The notes below the pieces were generated by a model. It was not told the origin of the DNA and did no database searches. It saw only the letters and a program-made list of their open reading frames with translations. Shown one piece after another: positions 8,360-16,760 of a stretch of 32,026 nucleotides of DNA; positions within the stretch are counted from its first letter, which is position 1, and each line of letters begins with the position of its first letter. A program made the translations under genes and the position numbers. The stretch spans positions 1 to 32,026 of the forward strand of contig JAICYR010000017.1 of the NCBI GenBank assembly GCA_025934135.1. The letters are read 5' to 3'. The DNA is from Acidobacteriaceae bacterium (lineage in GTDB: Bacteria; Acidobacteriota; Terriglobia; Terriglobales; Acidobacteriaceae).

Positions 8360-8377
8360 TCAGCGGCGCATCGCTGA
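8360..8377. promoter_or_regulatory. Palindromic candidate operator at the LacI-gene start site
   Basis: TCAGCG-N6-CGCTGA is a perfect 6+6 inverted repeat overlapping the predicted transcription start of the downstream LacI-family gene. Its size and location fit a dimeric regulator site and suggest autoregulation. No footprint or comparative data are available here. Confidence 0.45.
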
Positions 8378-8394
8378 TCCCTGAAAAACCTACT

Positions 8395-9438
8395 ATGAGC
8401 AAGACCAAGTCGCCCGAAGCCGGGCCAATCAACCTGAAGCAGTTTTCCCAGCTACTAGGGCTTTCGCAAACTACGATTTCGCTTGTGTTGAACGACTCGC
8501 CGGCAGCCAAATCAATTCCGGTGCATACGCGCGAGCGGGTTTTTGAGGCGGCGCGCAAGTTCCACTACAGGCCAAATTATTTTGCTCGATCGCTGAGGCG
8601 GAGCCGGAGCATGTCTGTTGGGGTGATTGCGCCGGACCTGAGCGAAGGCTACTTCACACTGGTGATGCGCGGAGTGGAGGAGGCGCTGCTGAAGGCCCAC
8701 TACTTCTACTTTACGGGGAACCATTACTGGAACCCGGAGCTGATGCGGCAGTATCCGCGGCTGCTGATGGAGCGCGCGGTGGATGGATTTTTGCTGCTGA
8801 ATACGCCGGCGACAGTGCGGAGTCCGCTGCCGGTGGTTTCGATTTCGTCGCATACCGGCGTTGCGGACGTGAGCGATATCGTGCTGGACCACGGCAAGGC
8901 CGCCGAGCTTGCCCTTGGACATCTGCATGAGCTTGGGCACAGAAAGATTGCGTTTATGAAGGGGCCGGAGATTATTCCGGACACCGAGCACCGCTGGGCG
9001 AGCATTCTGGAAACGGCACGACAGTTGAAGATTGAGGTGTGGCCGGAGCTTTGCCTGCAACTTGGAGCGGACAGCTTTTCACCAGAAGTTGGATACTCAG
9101 CAATGAAGAAGCTGCTGGAGGGTACGCGGGAGTTCACGGCGATTTTTTGCTTCAATGATATTGCCGCTATTGGAGTAATTCGAGCAATTGGCGACGCGGG
9201 GCTTCGGGTGCCCGAGGATATATCGGTGATTGGCTTTGACGACATTATCAGCGCGGCCTATCAGAGGCCCAGCCTGACGACCGTTCGGCAGCCACTGCGC
9301 GACATGGGCTACAAAGGCGCGCAGATGCTGCTGGAGATGATTGACAATCCGGACGCGAAGACCCCTACGGAAACGGTAATGGAGCCGGAGCTGATTGTGC
9401 GCGAGTCGACGGCGGCTGCGAATACGCTCCGGAAGTGA
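8395..9438 (+). CDS. LacI-family transcriptional regulator
   Basis: A 347-residue regulator. Residues about 13-65 form the LacI helix-turn-helix and hinge: LKQFSQLLGLSQTTISLVLN, then RERVFEAARKFHYRPN. The rest is a periplasmic-binding-protein-like sensor domain beginning at MSVGVIAPDLSEGYF and ending with the typical DISVIGFDDI, PSLTTVRQP and MGYKGAQMLLEMI motifs. LacI proteins usually repress sugar-use genes and are released by a sugar ligand. No adjacent sugar operon is divergent from it, so its target is unclear; the palindrome just upstream suggests it controls itself. Length is normal and both domains are intact. Confidence 0.93.
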   Translation: MSKTKSPEAGPINLKQFSQLLGLSQTTISLVLNDSPAAKSIPVHTRERVFEAARKFHYRPNYFARSLRRSRSMSVGVIAPDLSEGYFTLVMRGVEEALLKAHYFYFTGNHYWNPELMRQYPRLLMERAVDGFLLLNTPATVRSPLPVVSISSHTGVADVSDIVLDHGKAAELALGHLHELGHRKIAFMKGPEIIPDTEHRWASILETARQLKIEVWPELCLQLGADSFSPEVGYSAMKKLLEGTREFTAIFCFNDIAAIGVIRAIGDAGLRVPEDISVIGFDDIISAAYQRPSLTTVRQPLRDMGYKGAQMLLEMIDNPDAKTPTETVMEPELIVRESTAAANTLRK

Positions 9439-9474
9439 GCACGGCCACGCCAGTCCTGGCGCGGAAGAACACCT

Positions 9475-9480
9475 TATAAT
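9475..9480 (+). promoter_or_regulatory. Consensus -10 box before shikimate kinase
   Basis: A perfect TATAAT ends 10 bases before the shikimate kinase ATG. The expected start site at about 9487 leaves a leader of only a few bases. A matching -35 box is not evident (AGTCCT at the right distance). The site suggests a near-leaderless transcript, independent of the LacI-family gene. Confidence 0.4.
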
Positions 9481-9490
9481 TCAGAGAACC

Positions 9491-10042
9491 ATGGCCCTTT
9501 CGCGCGAACTACGGACCATCCTACTGACCGGCTTCATGGGAGCGGGGAAGTCCACTGTGGGGGCGCTGCTGGCGCAGAGGCTGGGCTGGGAATTCCTGGA
9601 TGCCGATGCCGCGGTGGAAGCGCGTGTTGGGAAATCAGTGGCGTCGATTTTTGCGGAAGACGGAGAGGCGGCGTTTCGCGCGCTGGAAGCGGAAGCGATT
9701 CGCGACCATGCGCAGCGGGAGAGGCTGGTGCTCGCCTTGGGCGGAGGCGCTCTCGAAACCGAATCCACACGCGAGGTTCTGGCCGGGCTTAATGGGGCGG
9801 GCGTAATCTTTCTGGACGCGCCTCTTGAGGCGCTGGTTGCGCGCTGCCTGGCGCAGCCGCAGGCGGCGGAACGGCCCGTGCTGGCGGACCACGAGGGACT
9901 GCGACGGCGGTTCGAGGCGCGGCTGCCGCATTACAGGAATGCGCACGTTACGGTATCTACGAACGGAATGGAGCCGGAGCAGGTTGCCGACGAAATTCTC
10001 GACGCGCTGGAACTCAGGAACGATGGCATTCGGACACGATGA
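9491..10042 (+). CDS. aroK: Shikimate kinase
   Basis: A 183-residue P-loop kinase that phosphorylates shikimate at O3, the fifth step of the chorismate pathway, in the cytoplasm. The Walker A motif is GFMGAGKST (residues 14-22). The DADA motif (Asp-x-Asp, shikimate and Mg binding) follows in FLDADAAVE. LALGGGALE is the glycine-rich substrate-binding segment, and RPVL holds the LID arginine. Length matches bacterial AroK. ATG 9491 is preferred over upstream in-frame starts because the conserved kinase core begins here. A perfect -10 box lies just upstream. The stop overlaps the permease ATG by 4 bases, so the two are probably translated together. Confidence 0.93.
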   Translation: MALSRELRTILLTGFMGAGKSTVGALLAQRLGWEFLDADAAVEARVGKSVASIFAEDGEAAFRALEAEAIRDHAQRERLVLALGGGALETESTREVLAGLNGAGVIFLDAPLEALVARCLAQPQAAERPVLADHEGLRRRFEARLPHYRNAHVTVSTNGMEPEQVADEILDALELRNDGIRTR

Positions 10043-11136
10043 TGAATGATCCCATTCTGATTCCGCGAGAGAGGCCGGTACGGGCGCAGCGCCATAAGGG
10101 CGATATTCTTTTTGCCATTGCAGTGCTGGTTGCGCTTTATGCCGCCTGGCATGTGCAGCATGAGCTGCTCATCATTTATGTGAGCGCGCTGTTCGCCGTG
10201 GTGTTCATGCCGGTCGTGCGGTTCATCATGAAGCTGCGGATCGGCAAGTGGAGTCCGGGGCGAGGGTCGGCGGTCTTCATCTTGTTTCTGGTCGTCGCGG
10301 CGGGAATCGCGTTGTTCGCTCTGCTGGCACTTCCTCCAATCCTGCATGATCTGCAAGAGTTTGGGAACGAGATGCCGACGCGGGGCCCTCGATTCCTCGC
10401 AAGGATACGGAATCTTCCGCTTTCACAGCACCTCGACCTCAACGCGCTCAACACCAGGCTGCAGGACTTCGCGTCGAACCTTGCGACCTATATTTTGCTT
10501 TCGATCCGAGATCTGGCGCGCACGGCGTTCGATATTGTGATTGGGGTCGTGCTGACGGTCTACTTCATGCTGGAGGGCGAGATTGCGTATTTCTGGGTAC
10601 TTTCGCTGGTGCCAGGCGACAAGCGCCAGCGCCTGAACGCAACACTGGTCCGGGCGGAACTTCGCATGGGGAAGTGGCTACTTGGACAGGGCGTGCTGAT
10701 GTTGATTCTGGGCGTGCTGAGCACGATTGTGTTTCTGGCGCTGAAGGTGCGTTACGCTTACGCACTGGGCGTGATCATGGGGTTATTCAATCTAATTCCT
10801 GTGATCGGCGCACTGGTTTCCGTGGCGCTGGCGGCGCTTGTGGCGGCAATGGATTCCTGGGGGCGCGTGCTTGGCGTACTGATCTTCTACGCGATTTACG
10901 CGCAGGTGGAAACCTCGTACTTGACTCCGCGCATCATGCGCACCAGCGTCGATCTGGCTGGGTTTTCCGTTATTATCGCGCTGCTGCTTGGCTCGGCGCT
11001 GGCTGGAGTGATTGGAGCCATGGTGGCCGTGCCGACGGCGGTATTGATCGCCGTTTTGCTGGACGAGTATGCGGTGCAGCGAGAGCCGATTGTGGCAGCA
11101 GATTCGGAACTGACTAAGATCGAGTCGCCGCGATAA
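10039..11136 (+). CDS. AI-2E transporter family (PF01594) permease
   Basis: A 365-residue membrane protein of the AI-2E exporter/PerM family. Hydrophobic helices are visible near residues 15-35, 38-58, 75-100, 155-180 and several in the C-terminal half. The conserved GLFNLIPVIGALVS motif and the AIYAQVETSYLTPRIM motif are the family signatures. Relatives include E. coli TqsA and YdiK and sodium-dependent transporters; substrates are often unknown. The start is ATGATG overlapping the shikimate kinase stop, so initiation at 10039 or 10042 cannot be separated. It is convergent with the topoisomerase gene, only 11 bases away, with no obvious terminator hairpin between them. Confidence 0.9.
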   Translation: MMNDPILIPRERPVRAQRHKGDILFAIAVLVALYAAWHVQHELLIIYVSALFAVVFMPVVRFIMKLRIGKWSPGRGSAVFILFLVVAAGIALFALLALPPILHDLQEFGNEMPTRGPRFLARIRNLPLSQHLDLNALNTRLQDFASNLATYILLSIRDLARTAFDIVIGVVLTVYFMLEGEIAYFWVLSLVPGDKRQRLNATLVRAELRMGKWLLGQGVLMLILGVLSTIVFLALKVRYAYALGVIMGLFNLIPVIGALVSVALAALVAAMDSWGRVLGVLIFYAIYAQVETSYLTPRIMRTSVDLAGFSVIIALLLGSALAGVIGAMVAVPTAVLIAVLLDEYAVQREPIVAADSELTKIESPR

Positions 11137-11147
11137 TTAGTGCGTCG

Positions 11148-12197
11148 CTATTTTCCGGAACGTTCTGAACGTCCCTGGAGCATGCGTAACAACTCGGCTT
11201 CATCATGGCCCAGCGCCGATTTTTCAAGCCCGTTTCTGCTGAAAGCCTCAGGAATTGCGCCCGCGAGATAACAATCCAGCACCGCCGGATGGATGTAGCA
11301 CTTGCGGCAGACTGAGCGGGTATTTCCGAGCCGGGAAGCCACGCTGTTGATGGCTTCGATGATGTTCTTTTTCGCCTGGGTCTCGGAGCCGAACGGCTCG
11401 AACTCGCGCAGGGCCGCGCAGGTGAGCACGGTGCCAGCCCAGGTGCGGAAGTCTTTCGCGGTAAATTCGTCCCCGCCAATCTCACGGAGATAGTCGTTCA
11501 CGTCGGCTGAGTCGATGGTGTGATGTCCTTCGCTATCTTCGTACTGGAACAGTTCGTACCCGGGAATGTCCTGACATTGGCGGATGATCTTTGCCAGGCG
11601 GCGATCTGTCAGATCGATTGTGTGGCGGACGCCGCTCTTGCCTTCAAACTTGAATGTGACGGTGGAACCGTCCACGCTGACGTGGCGATTTCGCATGGTG
11701 GTCAGGCCAAAGGAGTGGTTCTCTTTGGCGTACTCGTCATTGCCGATGCGGATGAACGTGGTTTCCATGAGCCGGACGACCGTGGCGAGGATTTTGCGGC
11801 GGGGCATTCCCGGCAATGCAAGATCATGCTCCACCCGGCTGCGAATTTCGGGCAGGGCCGCGCCAAAGGCAAGCATGCGCTCGTACTTGGTTTCGTCCCG
11901 GACCTCGCGCCATCGAGGATGGTAGCGGGACTGCTTTCGTCCTTTTGCGTCGCGGCCGGTGGCCTGCAAATGGCCTTTAGGGTTGGGGCAAATCCAGACA
12001 TCCTTCCATGCGGGAGGAATGGCCAGCGAGCGGATGCGCCCCAGCGTTTCAGGGTCGCGCAGCGAAGAGCCGTCAGGATTGCGATAGCGGAAGCCCTTCC
12101 CGCAACGAATTCTGTGGATGCCGGGCTTTGTGTCGGAAACGTACCGAAGCCCCGCTTGTTTGGCTGATTGAATGGGGTCAGTGGCAATTGTGTACAT
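11148..12197 (-). CDS. DNA topoisomerase IB
   Basis: A poxvirus-like bacterial type IB topoisomerase of about 349 residues. It relaxes supercoils through a 3'-phosphotyrosyl intermediate. Catalytic features are visible: Arg in KDFRTWAGT, Lys in the FKFEGKSG hairpin, and the nucleophile Tyr in RKCYIHPAVLDCY near the C-terminus. The N-terminal GLRYVSD and IPPAWKDVWICPNPKGHLQATG segments are typical of bacterial TopIB. ATG 12197 (MYTIATDPIQSAKQ) is chosen; an in-frame GTG at 12230 would add 11 residues. Bacterial TopIB is patchily distributed and accessory to the essential topoisomerases. It is divergent from the first glycan gene. Confidence 0.93.
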   Translation of the reverse strand: MYTIATDPIQSAKQAGLRYVSDTKPGIHRIRCGKGFRYRNPDGSSLRDPETLGRIRSLAIPPAWKDVWICPNPKGHLQATGRDAKGRKQSRYHPRWREVRDETKYERMLAFGAALPEIRSRVEHDLALPGMPRRKILATVVRLMETTFIRIGNDEYAKENHSFGLTTMRNRHVSVDGSTVTFKFEGKSGVRHTIDLTDRRLAKIIRQCQDIPGYELFQYEDSEGHHTIDSADVNDYLREIGGDEFTAKDFRTWAGTVLTCAALREFEPFGSETQAKKNIIEAINSVASRLGNTRSVCRKCYIHPAVLDCYLAGAIPEAFSRNGLEKSALGHDEAELLRMLQGRSERSGK

Positions 12198-12334
12198 CAG
12201 TCTCGGGGCCCAGACGGAGCTTTGGGGCACGCTCCGCCTTTATTGAGATGCTTGCGGGCAAGTTCCTGAAAACGCAAACATCTTGGCGTAAAGCGGCGCC
12301 ATCCCAGCAAAAGGGAAGGTTCTCTGGAGCGGGC

Positions 12335-13429
12335 ATGCACTTCGTAGTTTTCGGGCTTACCGTTTCTTCATCGTGGGGAAACGGCCATGCCACGCTCTGG
12401 CGCAGCCTGCTGAAGGCGATGTCGCTGCGCGGCCACACGGCGTCGTTTTACGAGAAGGATGTTTCCTATTACGCCGATACGCGCGATCTATGGACGCCGC
12501 CGCCGGGAGTGAGGCTGCACCTTTACGATTCGATTCAAGATATACGGCTGGACATCATGCGGGAACTCGCGAGTGCGGATGCGGCTTTCTGTACAAGTTA
12601 TTGCCAGGATGGCCCCGAGGCCTCAAGCATGATTCTGGAATCAAAGGCCACAATTAAGGGATTCTATGATCTTGATACCCCAGTCACGCTGAACGCAATT
12701 CAATCGGACGGTGCGGTGCCGTATCTGCCTGTCGAGGGTTTGGGCGGATTTGACCTGGTGCTGAGCTATACAGGCGGTCGCGCGCTGAGCGATTTGCAAA
12801 CGAAGCTGGGTGCGCGGCGCGTGGCCCCGCTGTATGGGTCGGTAGATCCGGAGTCGCATTGTCCGGTGGACCCGATGCCCGAGTTTCGGGGCGATCTCTG
12901 CTATTTGGGAACTTATGCGGGCGACCGGCAAAGGGCCTTGGAAGAGCTTTTTCTCAAGCCGGCGGCCCACATGCCGCGGGAGCGCTTTGTAATTGGCGGA
13001 GCGCAGTATCCGGACAGCTTTCCATGGGGAGAAAACATTTATTTTGTCCGGCACCTGCCGCCGTCGCTGCATCCGGCTTTTTTTTGCTCAGCGCGGGCGA
13101 CGCTGAATGTGACGCGCCGTTCGATGGCCGAGTATGGCTATTGTCCTTCGGGAAGATTGTTTGAGGCGGCGGCTTGCGGTGCGGTAATTGTGAGCGACTG
13201 GTGGGATGGGCTGGATGAGTTTTTCACGCCGGGAGAGGAGATTCTGAAGGCGCAATCGGCCAAAGAGGTGGAAAAGGCGCTTGCGCTGTCTGACGCGGAG
13301 TTGCGCCGAATTGGTAGCGCGGCGCGTGAGCGCGCCTTGGAGGAACACACGGCTAATCGCCGGGTGGTGGAACTTGAGTCAATCTGCGAAGGAGTGCTGG
13401 CGAGCGTGCCGAGCGCGTTCGCAGCGTAA
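12335..13429 (+). CDS. CgeB-like GT-B glycosyltransferase 1
   Basis: A 364-residue protein opening with VVFGLTVSSSWGNGHAT, a nucleotide-sugar glycosyltransferase N-terminal strand and Gly-rich loop. The C-terminal half (PSGRLFEAAACGAVIVSDWW and FTPGEEIL) matches the CgeB/Glyco_trans_1_2 domain common in surface-glycan loci. It is closely similar in layout and wording to the glycosyltransferase at 16742-17821 (SSWGNGHAT, YLGTYA.DRQ, YSPS/CPSGRLFEA), so the two are paralogs. ATG 12335 follows a GGAG box. It starts the rightward glycan operon, 15 bases before the nucleotidyltransferase. Donor and acceptor are unknown. Confidence 0.82.
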   Translation: MHFVVFGLTVSSSWGNGHATLWRSLLKAMSLRGHTASFYEKDVSYYADTRDLWTPPPGVRLHLYDSIQDIRLDIMRELASADAAFCTSYCQDGPEASSMILESKATIKGFYDLDTPVTLNAIQSDGAVPYLPVEGLGGFDLVLSYTGGRALSDLQTKLGARRVAPLYGSVDPESHCPVDPMPEFRGDLCYLGTYAGDRQRALEELFLKPAAHMPRERFVIGGAQYPDSFPWGENIYFVRHLPPSLHPAFFCSARATLNVTRRSMAEYGYCPSGRLFEAAACGAVIVSDWWDGLDEFFTPGEEILKAQSAKEVEKALALSDAELRRIGSAARERALEEHTANRRVVELESICEGVLASVPSAFAA

Positions 13430-13444
13430 ACGGAACCAAGAGCA

Positions 13445-14245
13445 ATGTGGGGAATTATTCCAGCAGCGGGAGCGGGCAGCCGGATTCAGCCGCTTGCCTT
13501 TTCAAAAGAGCTGCTGCCGGTGGGCAGCCGCGTGGAGAACGGGCGGGAGCGTCCGCGCGCGGTGAGCGAATATCTGGTGGAGCGAATGATTCGCGGCGGC
13601 GCGGACAAGCTGTGCTTCGTGATCGCGCCGGGAAAGACAGACATTCTGCAATACTACGGATCGCGTTTGTGGGGCGCCGACATTGCGTATGTGGTGCAGC
13701 CAAACCCCGGCGGTTTGTGCGATGCGGTGTTTCGCGCCGCGCCGCTGATTCATCCAGATGAGCCGGTGCTGATCGGGCTGCCGGACACAATATGGTCGCC
13801 GGATAATGGGCTGCAAGCGCTGCCTGAAAATTGCCTGTCCTTTCTCCTGTTCCCGGTGGAGCAGCCGGAATTCTTCGACGCCGTGGTGATGGATGATGAC
13901 GGCGCGGTGCGGCAGATTCAAGTGAAGCAGCGCGGAGCATCTTCAAAATGGATATGGGGGGCGATCAAGATGCCCGGCTCGGTTTATCATGCGCTGCATC
14001 GACTGTGGCTGCGCGCGGAGCGGCAGGACGAGTACTTTGGAACCCTGGTGAATGCATGGCTTGCGGAAGGCGGCGCGGCAGTGGGCGTAAAGGCGGGCCG
14101 CGAGTACGTGGATGTGGGCACGCTGCACGGATACAGGGCGGCGGTCCACATTCTGGAACAGCCATCGGCCGGGGAGCGAAGTTCCGGGAACAGCAACCCA
14201 AAGGAGAAGAGCATTGATGAGCCTGTCACAGTGGTCCGCGATTGA
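13445..14245 (+). CDS. Sugar-phosphate nucleotidyltransferase
   Basis: A 266-residue NTP_transferase enzyme. The signature PAAGAGSRIQPLAFSKELLP at residues 6-25 is the nucleotide-binding and catalytic Arg/Lys motif of glucose-1-phosphate thymidylyl/uridylyl/cytidylyltransferases. GLPDTIW carries the metal-binding aspartate, and EYVDVGTLHGY carries the second one. It should activate a sugar-1-phosphate to the NDP-sugar used by nearby transferases and SDR enzymes. The nucleotide cannot be read from the motif. The last 29 bases overlap the methyltransferase start, so coupling is likely. The C-terminal tail after about residue 240 is low-complexity and probably disordered. Confidence 0.87.
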   Translation: MWGIIPAAGAGSRIQPLAFSKELLPVGSRVENGRERPRAVSEYLVERMIRGGADKLCFVIAPGKTDILQYYGSRLWGADIAYVVQPNPGGLCDAVFRAAPLIHPDEPVLIGLPDTIWSPDNGLQALPENCLSFLLFPVEQPEFFDAVVMDDDGAVRQIQVKQRGASSKWIWGAIKMPGSVYHALHRLWLRAERQDEYFGTLVNAWLAEGGAAVGVKAGREYVDVGTLHGYRAAVHILEQPSAGERSSGNSNPKEKSIDEPVTVVRD

Positions 14246-15005
14246 CGAGCAGCGGCTGGAAGAAGAAATAGCCGTGCTGGGGCCATGGTTCCATAACCTG
14301 CGGCTGCGCGGGGTGCAGACCGCGCCGAACCATTTTCTCGGGGATTATCCGGAGGTAAAATTCGCAAATTTTCAACACGCCATCCCGGCAGACCTTTCCG
14401 GCAAGACGGTGCTCGATATCGGCTGTAACGCCGGGTTCTATTCGCTCGAAATGAAGCGACGCGGCGCGGCGCGTGTGCTGGGAATCGATACGGACGAACA
14501 TTACCTTAGGCAAGCTCGCTTTGCGGCGGAAATAGAAGAGGAGGACGTGGAATTTCGCCGCATGGCGGTATGGGATGTGGCTGAACTGGGCGAGAAGTTT
14601 GATCTGGTGATGTTCATGGGCGTGCTGTATCACCTGCGGCATCCGCTGCTCGCGCTGGATCTGATTCATGAGCACGTGGCAAAGGACTGGATGCTGTTCC
14701 AAAGCATGCAGCGCGGCAGCAGGGAGGTGGAGCAGCTGAACCAGGATTACGAGTTCAGCGCGACGGAGATGTTCGATGGCCCCGGATTTCCGAAGATGCA
14801 CTTTATCGAAAACCTCTATGCCCACGACGAGACGAACTGGTGGGTGCCGAACCGCGCCTGCGTGGAGGCGATGCTGCGTTCGTCCGGCTTTGTGATTGAA
14901 GAGCAGCCGGAAGAGGAAGTGTATCTGTGCCGCTGGCGCGAAATTGAAGTTCCGCCGGATGGTCCGCATTGCGTGTATCCGGCGAGGGGACCAAGGGAGC
15001 GATAA
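14217..15005 (+). CDS. SAM methyltransferase, CmoB-like (Rta_06860/TIGR04290-type)
   Basis: A 262-residue class I methyltransferase with motif I TVLDIGCNAGFYS at residues 64-76. The segments WFHNLRLRGVQTAP and FDLVMFMGVLYHLRHPL resemble CmoB, the tRNA uridine carboxymethyl transferase, but the chain is shorter and the context is sugar metabolism. From memory the TIGR04290 (Rta_06860) methyltransferase family fits, and it occurs with glycosyltransferases and a B12 radical SAM protein; this was not searched. ATG 14217 follows an AAGGAG box at 14201-14206 and overlaps the nucleotidyltransferase end by 29 bases. Likely role is O-methylation of a sugar or glycan. Confidence 0.83.
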   Translation: MSLSQWSAIDEQRLEEEIAVLGPWFHNLRLRGVQTAPNHFLGDYPEVKFANFQHAIPADLSGKTVLDIGCNAGFYSLEMKRRGAARVLGIDTDEHYLRQARFAAEIEEEDVEFRRMAVWDVAELGEKFDLVMFMGVLYHLRHPLLALDLIHEHVAKDWMLFQSMQRGSREVEQLNQDYEFSATEMFDGPGFPKMHFIENLYAHDETNWWVPNRACVEAMLRSSGFVIEEQPEEEVYLCRWREIEVPPDGPHCVYPARGPRER

Positions 15006-15009
15006 GAAA

Positions 15010-16065
15010 ATGGGTAATGTCATCGAGTTGTCTTGTGAGAATGTATTGAGCGCAGCTGAAAGCCTGCTTGCGAAGCGCAGGCTGGATGCTGCTTTGCGCC
15101 GATTTCAGGAAGCGGAAGAGATGGGCGCAAGTTTGGATGACTGTGCGGCGGGACGATGGCAAATTCATATGCTTCGCGGCGATTTCGCGGCGGCATGGGA
15201 GGAGAGTCGCAGGATTCGCGAGGGTGGGAAGCACGATCCAAATTGCCTTTGGCGCGGCGAAGATGTTCGCGGAAAAAGAGTGATGGTTCGGTGCCTGCAT
15301 GGACTTGGCGACGCGGTCCAGTTCTTTCGCTATGCTCCTCAATTGGAGGTGATGGCGGAAAGTGTTGTGTGGGAGGTCCCGCCGGAGCTTTTGCAATTAG
15401 CGCCCTATTTTCGCGGAGTGGAACGCGCAGTTACGTGGGGCGGCGAAGGAGAGACAGCTAAGGAGTGGGATGTTCAGATCGAGAGCATGGAACTGCCGTG
15501 CATGTTTAAGACGCGGCTGACGGACCTTCCGATATCGACCGATTATCTGTGGCTGCCGCGAAAGCTGGCGGACGCAGTCCATGCCGGGATGGGGGCGGCA
15601 TCCATGCCGCGCATCGGCCTGGTATGGGCCGCCGGCGAGTGGAACCAGTCGCGCTCTGTTCCGCCGGAGTTGCTCTCGCAGCTTCTGGAGACCAATGGGT
15701 GTGAATTCTGGAACATGCAGGGCGGACCCGCGCAGCATTTCACCGCGCCTGATAAATTGCGGGACACGAAACTTTGCCACAGCGGGATTCTCGCGCTCGC
15801 ATCCGTAATTGAGCAGTTCGATCTTGTCATCACGGTCGATACTCTGGCCGCTCACCTTGCGGGCGCGCTGGGCGTAGAGGCATGGGTAATGCTGCAATAC
15901 GCCGCGGACTGGAGATGGATGATGGGCCGCGATGACAGCCCGTGGTATCCATCGTTCAGGCTCTTTCGGCAGCCTTCGCCGGGCAACTGGGCAGCGGTGG
16001 TCCACGCGGTGCAATATGCTTTGCAGGAGTGGCTGGAATCGGAAGCTGAGGGAGAGGCGGCGTGA
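15010..16065 (+). CDS. TPR/GT9-like glycosyltransferase protein
   Basis: A 351-residue soluble protein. Residues about 10-80 form helix pairs of TPR type (SAAESLLAKRRLDAALRRFQ, then HMLRGDFAAAWEE). The remainder resembles the glycosyltransferase-9/heptosyltransferase-like domain fused to TPR proteins: CLHGLGDAVQFFRYAP, then DLVITVDTLAAHLAGALG and DSPWYPSFRLFRQPSPGNW near the C-terminus. In such proteins the DTLAAHLAGALG segment contributes to the nucleotide-sugar pocket. ATG 15010 lies 4 bases after the methyltransferase stop. Function is probably glycosyl transfer in the same pathway; donor and acceptor are unknown. Confidence 0.75.
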   Translation: MGNVIELSCENVLSAAESLLAKRRLDAALRRFQEAEEMGASLDDCAAGRWQIHMLRGDFAAAWEESRRIREGGKHDPNCLWRGEDVRGKRVMVRCLHGLGDAVQFFRYAPQLEVMAESVVWEVPPELLQLAPYFRGVERAVTWGGEGETAKEWDVQIESMELPCMFKTRLTDLPISTDYLWLPRKLADAVHAGMGAASMPRIGLVWAAGEWNQSRSVPPELLSQLLETNGCEFWNMQGGPAQHFTAPDKLRDTKLCHSGILALASVIEQFDLVITVDTLAAHLAGALGVEAWVMLQYAADWRWMMGRDDSPWYPSFRLFRQPSPGNWAAVVHAVQYALQEWLESEAEGEAA

Positions 16066-16760
16066 AGCCGCGCGCCTGGGACAGCTTCGACGTTTACCTG
16101 TTCGATATTGATGGAACGCTGCTGCATTGCAGGGACGCGGTGCATTACTTCGCGTTTTGCAGCGTGCTTCAACGGGTTGTACGCAGGCCCATGACACTGG
16201 AAGGCGTGGTTGCTCATGGCAATACGGATATTGGGATTCTGCGTGATGCTTTTAGACTCGCTGAAATTGAAGAAGGTTTGTGGCGACCGAGGCTGACTGA
16301 GCTTACCGGGGCCATGTGCGACTATGTGCAGCGGAGGGAGCGAGAACTCTGCATCGAGGCGCTGCCGAACGTGGGCCGGGTACTGGACCATCTGCGGGAT
16401 AAGGGGGCCGTGCTGGGAGTGGCGACTGGAAACCTGAGAGGTATTGGGGAACTGAAGCTAAAACGCGCGGGACTCCTAACCCGCTTCCAATTCGCCGGGT
16501 GGAGTGATGGATTTGAGGACCGCGCAGATGTCTTCCGGGCTGCAGTGGAGGGGGCCCGAAGCTTTGCCGGAGCAGGCGCGTCAATATGCGCGGTTGGAGA
16601 TACTCCAGCAGACATTATCGCCGCCCGTGCGAATGGATTGTCCATTATCGCCGTCGCTACTGGAATCTATACCGTAGATGTGCTTGCCAGCGAGAATCCA
16701 GACTTATGCGTGGGTTGTATGGATGAGTTGCTGGTGGCATCTCAAGCCCTGCCCGCATAA
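16062..16760 (+). CDS. HAD-superfamily phosphatase
   Basis: A 232-residue haloacid-dehalogenase-like hydrolase. Motif I is LFDIDGTLL near residue 11 with both catalytic aspartates. Motif II is in GVATGN, and motif IV is in CAVGDTPADI. The helical cap between motifs I and II suggests a phosphoglycolate-phosphatase-type (C1 cap) enzyme. In this cluster it could remove phosphate from a sugar phosphate. The start is GTG at 16062 overlapping the previous stop (GTGA). Its 3' end overlaps the convergent glycosyltransferase by 19 bases. Confidence 0.85.
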   Translation: MKPRAWDSFDVYLFDIDGTLLHCRDAVHYFAFCSVLQRVVRRPMTLEGVVAHGNTDIGILRDAFRLAEIEEGLWRPRLTELTGAMCDYVQRRERELCIEALPNVGRVLDHLRDKGAVLGVATGNLRGIGELKLKRAGLLTRFQFAGWSDGFEDRADVFRAAVEGARSFAGAGASICAVGDTPADIIAARANGLSIIAVATGIYTVDVLASENPDLCVGCMDELLVASQALPA

